Assembly (NCBI GenBank): GCA_900544905.1
Contig: UQXF01000013.1
Span: 1 to 45,347 of the forward strand
Length of the DNA: 45,347 nt
Direction of reading: 5' to 3'
From: an uncultured Clostridium sp.
GTDB lineage: Bacteria; Bacillota; Clostridia; Lachnospirales; Lachnospiraceae
Below, piece by piece: positions 40,406 through 45,347 of this stretch (position 1 is its first letter; each line of letters begins with the position of its first letter). The position numbers and the translations under genes were made by a program. The notes under the pieces were generated by a model. That model worked only from the letters and a program-made list of their open reading frames with translations. It did no database searches and was not told the DNA's origin.

Positions 40406-43042
40406 TTATCCAAGTTGATTTTTGGCAGCCTCCTTTGCCTTTGCAATGGCATCCTGGATTCCCGCAGGATTCTTGCCGCCAGCCTGTGCCATATTCGGAC
40501 GTCCGCCGCCGCCGCCGCCCACAAGTGGTGCAATCTCTTTAATCAGATTACCGGCATGGGCGCCCTTCTTAACCGCTCCGTCGGTTGCCATGGCAATCAG
40601 GTTTACCTTGCCGTCATTTGCAGAGGCAATCACCACGATACCCTCTGAAACCTTTGCCTTTAACTGGTCTCCCAAATCCCGGAGCCCGTTCATATCCACA
40701 CCCTCCACAGCGGTTGCAATGATATGGAACTCACCCACAGAGACCATTTCCGAGGTTACATCCCCCAGAGATTCATTTGCAAGCTTCGCCTTCAGGGATT
40801 CGTTCTCAGAGGAAAGCTCTTTTAACTGTGCCAGCGTATGGGTAAGCTTATCCAATAACTGGTCCGGACTGGCTTTTAATAAATGGGCAGCCTCCGCCAT
40901 TTTCGCCTCAATTTCTCTGTAGTAGCGGAACACACCCTCACCGGTCAGCGCTTCAATACGTCTTACGCCTGCCGCTACACCGGATTCGGAAACAATCTTA
41001 AAGGTGGTAATCGCACTGGTATTTTTAACATGGGTACCACCACAGAGTTCTACAGAAAAATCGGACATGTTGACAACTCTTACCACATCACCATATTTTT
41101 CACCGAACAATGCCATAGCGCCGGTTTTCTTCGCCTCTTCAATCGGCATCTCCGCAATATTAACCGGTAATGCCTTTGCAATCTCCTCATTTACAATGGC
41201 TTCCACCCTGCTGATTTCCTCTTCCGTCATCGGAGAAAAATGTGAAAAGTCAAAACGCAGGCGGTCCGGTGTCACTAGGGAGCCCTTCTGCTCCACATGA
41301 TTGCCAAGCACCATTTTAAGCGCTTTCTGCAAAAGATGGGTCGCACTGTGGTTCTTACAGGTATCCAGTCTTTCTGCCGTATTAATCTGAAGGGTAACCA
41401 GGTCACCGGTCTTGAACATTCCCTTTGTCACGGTTCCGATGTGACCGTATTTGCCGCCTTTCAGCTTAATGGTATCCTTTACTACAAATTCAGCGGTGTC
41501 TGTTGTAATCACACCGGTATCTCCCTGCTGTCCACCCATGGTGGCATAAAACGGAGTCTTTTCCACAAACAGGGTGGCTTCATCCCCTTCTGCAACGGCT
41601 TCCACAACAGAATCCGTTGTAAGCACTGTAATCTTAGAGGTATAGCTGTCATTGTCATAACCGACAAATTCCGTTGTAATGGATGGGTCGATTTCATCAT
41701 ATACCGTTGCGTCAGCCCCCATATAGTTGGTTACCTTGCGGGCAGTACGCGCCTTCACACGCTGCTCCTCCATACATGCCTTAAATCCGGCTTCATCGAT
41801 GCTGTATCCCTTTTCCTCCAAAATTTCTTTTGTCAAATCCACTGGGAAACCATAGGTATCATACAGCTTAAATACATCTGCCCCGGACAAGGTCTTTTCT
41901 TCCTTCTTTGCAAGCTCCTCTTCCATTTCTGTAAGAATGGCAAGCCCCTGGTCAATGGTTTTATTAAACTGGTTCTCCTCCTGGGTTAACACACGGAAGA
42001 TAAACTCCTTCTTCTCCTCCAACTCCGGATATCCGTCCTTCGAGCCCTCGATTACGGTTTCACTGAGCCTTGCAAGGAAGGTTCCGTCAATACCCAGCAG
42101 ACGTCCGTGTCTTGCCGCACGGCGGATTAAACGCCGGAGCACATAGCCTCTTCCCTCGTTAGACGGCATGATTCCATCAGAAATCATAAAGGTAGCGGAA
42201 CGAATATGGTCGGTAATCAGCCGGATGGATACATCCTTATTCTCATCTGTATGATAAGTGGTTTTCGCAAATTCACATACCTTATTGCGCAGTGCCTCAA
42301 TGGTGTCTACATCAAAAATGGAATCCACATCCTGTACAACGGATGCCAGACGCTCCAGACCCATACCGGTATCAATGTTCTTATTCTCTAATTCTGTGTA
42401 GTTGCCATGTCCGTCATTGTCAAACTGGGTAAATACGTTGTTCCAGATTTCCATATAACGGTCACAGTCACAGCCTACCGTACAGTCCGGCTTACCGCAG
42501 CCATACTTTTCCCCACGGTCATAATAAATCTCAGAGCATGGACCACAGGGACCGGAGCCGTGCTCCCAGAAGTTATCCTCCTTGCCAAAGCGGAAGATTC
42601 TCTCCTTCGGAATACCAATCATATTATTCCATATATCAAACGCCTCATCATCCTCCTCATACACAGATGGATAAAGACGGTCAGAATCCATTTCCAGCAC
42701 CTCGGTAAGAAATTCCCAGGACCAGGAAATTGCCTCTTTCTTAAAATAATCGCCAAACGAGAAATTACCCAGCATCTCAAAAAATGTACCGTGACGGGCT
42801 GTTTTACCTACATTTTCAATATCGCCGGTACGGATGCATTTCTGGCAGGTGGTAACTCTTTTTCTCGGCGGAATCTCCTGCCCTGTAAAATATGGCTTAA
42901 GGGGTGCCATACCTGCATTAATCAACAGCAATGAATTATCATTATGCGGAACCAATGAAAAGCTGTTCATCTTAAGATGTCCTTTGCTTTCAAAAAATTC
43001 CAGATACATTTTTCTAAGTTCGTTTAAACCGTATTTCTTCAC
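40406..43042 (-). CDS. alaS: Alanyl-tRNA synthetase
   Basis: An 878-residue class II synthetase that charges tRNA-Ala. The catalytic domain starts KKYGLNELRKMYLEFFESKG and has LINAGMAPLKPYFTG and TARHGTFFEMLGNFSFGDYF. A Cys-rich segment (CGKPDCTVGCDC) lies near residues 180-195. The editing domain has HSATH (His565, His569) and CGGTH (Cys667). The C-Ala domain ends LVGGGGGGRPNMAQAGG. The start is GTG at 43042 with GAGG spaced 8 nt; the TTG at 43063 lies upstream of that RBS. No T-box is visible upstream; the gene follows a 51-residue ORF after 29 bp. Confidence 0.97.
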   Translation of the reverse strand: MKKYGLNELRKMYLEFFESKGHLKMNSFSLVPHNDNSLLLINAGMAPLKPYFTGQEIPPRKRVTTCQKCIRTGDIENVGKTARHGTFFEMLGNFSFGDYFKKEAISWSWEFLTEVLEMDSDRLYPSVYEEDDEAFDIWNNMIGIPKERIFRFGKEDNFWEHGSGPCGPCSEIYYDRGEKYGCGKPDCTVGCDCDRYMEIWNNVFTQFDNDGHGNYTELENKNIDTGMGLERLASVVQDVDSIFDVDTIEALRNKVCEFAKTTYHTDENKDVSIRLITDHIRSATFMISDGIMPSNEGRGYVLRRLIRRAARHGRLLGIDGTFLARLSETVIEGSKDGYPELEEKKEFIFRVLTQEENQFNKTIDQGLAILTEMEEELAKKEEKTLSGADVFKLYDTYGFPVDLTKEILEEKGYSIDEAGFKACMEEQRVKARTARKVTNYMGADATVYDEIDPSITTEFVGYDNDSYTSKITVLTTDSVVEAVAEGDEATLFVEKTPFYATMGGQQGDTGVITTDTAEFVVKDTIKLKGGKYGHIGTVTKGMFKTGDLVTLQINTAERLDTCKNHSATHLLQKALKMVLGNHVEQKGSLVTPDRLRFDFSHFSPMTEEEISRVEAIVNEEIAKALPVNIAEMPIEEAKKTGAMALFGEKYGDVVRVVNMSDFSVELCGGTHVKNTSAITTFKIVSESGVAAGVRRIEALTGEGVFRYYREIEAKMAEAAHLLKASPDQLLDKLTHTLAQLKELSSENESLKAKLANESLGDVTSEMVSVGEFHIIATAVEGVDMNGLRDLGDQLKAKVSEGIVVIASANDGKVNLIAMATDGAVKKGAHAGNLIKEIAPLVGGGGGGRPNMAQAGGKNPAGIQDAIAKAKEAAKNQLG

Positions 43043-43071
43043 AACCTTGTCCTCACTTATCAACGTTCTAT

Positions 43072-43227
43072 TTATTCCTCTGCCTGCGGTTCCTCTTGGG
43101 CTGCCGCACTTTTTGCAAGCTTATTCTTTTTATACTTTGCACCGCAAAGCACTCCTGCAACTGCAATCACACCAAGTATAATATACTTGAATAAATAGGT
43201 TAAAAATTCACCTGCTAATAAATCCAT
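43072..43227 (-). CDS. Small membrane protein, 51 residues
   Basis: A 51-residue protein with one membrane helix (about 9-28, LTYLFKYIILGVIAVAGVLC), then a Lys-rich stretch (KYKKNKLAKS) and an acidic Ala/Gln/Glu tail. ATG 43227 lies 7 nt after GGAGG; the frame extends far upstream into hisI, which is a shadow and is not used. It sits between hisI (49 bp) and alaS (29 bp). A single-pass inner membrane protein of unknown role. Confidence 0.75.
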   Translation of the reverse strand: MDLLAGEFLTYLFKYIILGVIAVAGVLCGAKYKKNKLAKSAAAQEEPQAEE

Positions 43228-43276
43228 AATCATACCTCCGTTGAATTTTTGATACTTATTATAATTGTTTCTTCTT

Positions 43277-43660
43277 TTACTGCTTTTTTGTAAGCGATGT
43301 AAAGAAACAGGTTGGATTCCCTGTGTGGCAGGCGGCTCCAATCTGTGCAACCTTAGCCAAAAGGGTATCCTTATCACAGTCGATAATAAGCTCCTTTACA
43401 TACTGTAAATGACCACTTTCCTCCCCCTTTTTCCAAAGCTTCTGACGGCTTCTGGAAAAATAGGTCATATAGCCTGTCTCTAACGTCTTATAAAAAGACT
43501 CTTTATTCATGTATGCCATCATCAGAACCTCATTTGTCTGGTAGTCCTGTGTAATGCACGGAATCAATCCCTTATCATCTAATTTGAAGCTGTCAAAATC
43601 TAAACTGCTCTCAAAGCTTTGCGCTGTAAATTGTTCTTCCGTATTCTGAACCATCGTCAC
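43277..43660 (-). CDS. hisI: Phosphoribosyl-AMP cyclohydrolase
   Basis: A 127-residue enzyme opening the adenine ring of PR-AMP, the third step of histidine synthesis. Motifs SRSRQKLWKKGEESGH, DCDKDTLLAKV and ACHTGNPTCF contain the metal ligands. The HisE (pyrophosphohydrolase) domain that is fused to HisI in many bacteria is missing, so HisE must be elsewhere. It starts 6 bp after hisB. Confidence 0.95.
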   Translation of the reverse strand: MTMVQNTEEQFTAQSFESSLDFDSFKLDDKGLIPCITQDYQTNEVLMMAYMNKESFYKTLETGYMTYFSRSRQKLWKKGEESGHLQYVKELIIDCDKDTLLAKVAQIGAACHTGNPTCFFTSLTKKQ

Positions 43661-43666
43661 TTCCTC

Positions 43667-44260
43667 CTAAAGTGTTCCCTTGGTAGAGAGAACCGCATCC
43701 TTCATTCTGGAGTCAATCTGGGTTGCCTCGTCCAAAGCCTTTGCAAACGCCTTAAAGGCTGCTTCGATAATATGATGGTTGTTGCTTCCGTCTAACTGCT
43801 TTAAATGAAGATTCATGCCGGCAGCATAGGAGACTGCATAAAAGAATTCCCTTACCATCTCTGTATCAAAGTATCCCACCTGATTCACTGTTAAATTCAT
43901 ATCATAGGAAAAATACGGTCTGCCGGACAAATCCAGCGCACACAGCACCAGAGTCTCGTCCATGGGAAGTATCCGCTGTCCATACCGCTTAATTCCCTTT
44001 TTATCTCCAATAGCTTTCTTGATAGCTTCCCCAAGAACAATGCCGGTATCTTCAATGGTGTGATGGGAATCCACATACAAATCCCCCTTTACCAGCAGTT
44101 TTAAATCAAAAAAGCCATGTCTGGCAAAAGAATTTAACATATGGTCAAAAAAGCCAATGCCAGTATCTATCTTTGTCTGTCCGGAACCATCTATATGCAG
44201 CTCCAGCTTAATATCCGTCTCGTTTGTTTTCCGCTCAACGTATGCGATTCTGCCTGCCAT
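43667..44260 (-). CDS. hisB: Imidazoleglycerol-phosphate dehydratase
   Basis: A 197-residue monofunctional dehydratase, a late step of histidine synthesis. The Mn-binding motifs are GFFDHMLNSFARHG, DSHHTIEDTGIVLGEA and SNNHHIIEAAFKAFAKAL. It lacks the phosphatase domain of enterobacterial HisB. AGGAG is 8 nt before the ATG. It is followed by hisI; the rest of the his pathway is not in the window. The 117-bp upstream gap is A/T rich and no confident promoter was identified. Confidence 0.97.
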   Translation of the reverse strand: MAGRIAYVERKTNETDIKLELHIDGSGQTKIDTGIGFFDHMLNSFARHGFFDLKLLVKGDLYVDSHHTIEDTGIVLGEAIKKAIGDKKGIKRYGQRILPMDETLVLCALDLSGRPYFSYDMNLTVNQVGYFDTEMVREFFYAVSYAAGMNLHLKQLDGSNNHHIIEAAFKAFAKALDEATQIDSRMKDAVLSTKGTL

Positions 44261-44377
44261 AGTATAATCTCCTTATAAATCTACACATAATCGTTAGTAT
44301 ATTATCATATTTTTTCATAAAATACCATATTTTGTACGAAATAAATTATACTGCTGATATACAAGCGCTTCTGTCCT

Positions 44378-45310
44378 TTACCGCTTCTTCTTTAATTTGA
44401 CACAGTTCTTCTCAACGACCAGCCCGTCAATGCTTCGCAGGAAGCTGGAAATCCTGCTGTAGCCGTAATCGTGCAAATCAAAGCCCTTATGCCGGGTTTT
44501 CAGCTCATTGTTTATAATGGACAGATTATCAACCGTTCCCTTGTTTTTCCTGATGATTTCAATAACCTCATTCCGGATTTCTTCCCGTTCCAGCTGCCCG
44601 TTCTTGCTGGCAAAATTATGATTCCCCTCATGGGTAATCTGGAAGCCCTGCATTTCCTCTTTTATAAATACGCTGAGCTTTGAATATCCGTAGTTTCTGA
44701 CGTCAAAATCAGGATACTGCTTGCTTAAGCGGCTTCCTATGGCACCAAGCTCCATCCTGCCTTTGCTGGATTCATTTATCATGGATAAAATAGATTTTTC
44801 CAAATCCTCTATGCTGGTAACATAATTTGGATTACCATCATTCTGGCTGGCATTCGTCTCATTATTTTCCTTTTCCGACTCGTCAATCAGGTTCAGATGG
44901 ATAAAACGGTTACAGGCTCTGGTCAGGGACAGAGGCGTCTTGGATTCCCCCATTCCAACCACATATTTATTTTCCTCCCGAAGCCGCATGGCAAGCCTTG
45001 TAAAGTCACTGTCGCTGGTAACCAGACAAAAGCCGTCCACCTTATTCTGATAGAGCAAATCCATGGCATCAATCACCATTGCCATGTCTGTACTGTTTTT
45101 CCCCACCGTATAGGATATCTGGTGAATCGGGATAATGGAATATTCCAGCAAAACCGATTCCTTCCATCCGCTTTCCTTTGACCAGTTGCCGTATATTCTG
45201 CGGCATGACGCATATCCATACTTCCCTATTTCATTAAAAATGATGGACGCATATCTCGCACTTACATTTTCAGCGTCAATCAAAACTGCAAATTGCATTT
45301 TTTCTTCCAT
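44378..45310 (-). CDS. NYN domain protein with two C-terminal LOTUS (OST-HTH) domains
   Basis: A 310-residue protein. The N-terminal NYN/LabA-like PIN domain (about 1-142) has LIDAEN (Asp12, Asn15), STDMAMVIDAMDLLY (Asp75) and LVTSDSDF (Asp100, Asp102), the conserved acidic metal-binding residues of PIN-type RNases. A Ser/Asn/Glu linker (143-164) leads to two similar helix-turn-helix LOTUS/OST-HTH repeats (about 165-237 and 241-307), both containing F-x-V/L-x-x-Y-G-Y-S. LOTUS domains bind RNA (G-quadruplex binding is reported for some) or Vasa-type helicases in animals. GGAG is 7 nt before the ATG. A cytoplasmic RNA-processing role is likely; targets unknown. Confidence 0.9.
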   Translation of the reverse strand: MEEKMQFAVLIDAENVSARYASIIFNEIGKYGYASCRRIYGNWSKESGWKESVLLEYSIIPIHQISYTVGKNSTDMAMVIDAMDLLYQNKVDGFCLVTSDSDFTRLAMRLREENKYVVGMGESKTPLSLTRACNRFIHLNLIDESEKENNETNASQNDGNPNYVTSIEDLEKSILSMINESSKGRMELGAIGSRLSKQYPDFDVRNYGYSKLSVFIKEEMQGFQITHEGNHNFASKNGQLEREEIRNEVIEIIRKNKGTVDNLSIINNELKTRHKGFDLHDYGYSRISSFLRSIDGLVVEKNCVKLKKKR

Positions 45311-45347
45311 TCCACTTCTCCATTTCCTGTTTTACCCTGTATAGGAC

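Noticed and set aside
41297..41989. A 230-codon plus-strand open frame
   Set aside because: It is antisense to alaS, whose motifs cover the same bases on the minus strand. The translation is rich in Cys, His and Phe with no domain, as expected of a shadow frame.
43043..43071. T-box or other riboswitch before alaS
   Set aside because: Only 29 bp separate alaS from the preceding ORF, and no T-box core sequence was found there or upstream of hisB.
43228..43377. Longer start for the small membrane protein gene, reaching into hisI
   Set aside because: The extra 50 residues are the hisI sequence in another frame, and a proper GGAGG-ATG pair lies at 43227.
44261..44377. A promoter for hisB
   Set aside because: Several TATAAT-like A/T stretches exist but none has a -35 box at a suitable distance, so none is annotated.

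Overview
The window looks like a chromosomal contig from a Clostridia bacterium, most likely a Lachnospiraceae gut commensal. It has moderately low GC by eye and Shine-Dalgarno sites of the AGGAGG type. Its gene order is typical of the group: a mreC-mreD-PBP2-minCDE-rodA-mgsA cluster, a miaB/mutS/mutL/miaA cluster, and rpsU-yqfC-yqfD-phoH-ybeY. Genus cannot be fixed from the sequence alone. Every gene but one (the DUF378 gene at 173-376) lies on the minus strand, so this reads as one long co-oriented stretch, best followed from high to low coordinates. The first 47 bases are not biological: they match an Illumina Nextera i5 adapter, index and mosaic end, so position 48 is the first possible genomic base.

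From the right edge (minus strand): a NYN RNase-like protein with two LOTUS domains; hisB and hisI; a 51-residue membrane protein; alaS; rpsU with a strong promoter and a strong terminator; the sporulation pair yqfC/yqfD; phoH; ybeY; a DUF3048 lipoprotein; cdd; a possible BofC-C-like protein; two flavoprotein oxidoreductases; DUF896; fthC; proA; a MoxR ATPase with a VWA partner; an HD phosphohydrolase; a YaiI/YqxD protein; a membrane-anchored S41 peptidase; a 49-residue small ORF; and an AAA/DUF4143 ATPase. These are mainly housekeeping functions in translation, RNA maturation, amino-acid biosynthesis and one-carbon metabolism.

miaB (21651-23069) is followed by an accessory interval (17774-21650) before mutS. 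It holds a PIN-like protein in AT-rich sequence, a DUF4261 protein, three small membrane or lipid-anchored proteins of unknown function, a pair of diverged direct repeats carrying extended -10 promoters, and an approximately 300-bp element with long imperfect inverted arms that abuts the miaB stop codon. miaB, mutS, mutL and miaA are commonly close together in Firmicutes, so this interval looks like an insertion and is the most novel part of the window.

The left third is the mismatch repair/tRNA modification block (mutS, a 2H phosphoesterase, mutL, miaA), a methionine gamma-lyase-like PLP enzyme, and then the cell-shape and division operon: DUF4321, mreC, mreD, PBP2, minC, minD, minE, rodA, mgsA, a D,D-carboxypeptidase lipoprotein and a small P-loop ATPase. 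These proteins build lateral wall and place the septum. mreB is not in the window. A bidirectional terminator separates this operon from the convergent DUF378 gene.
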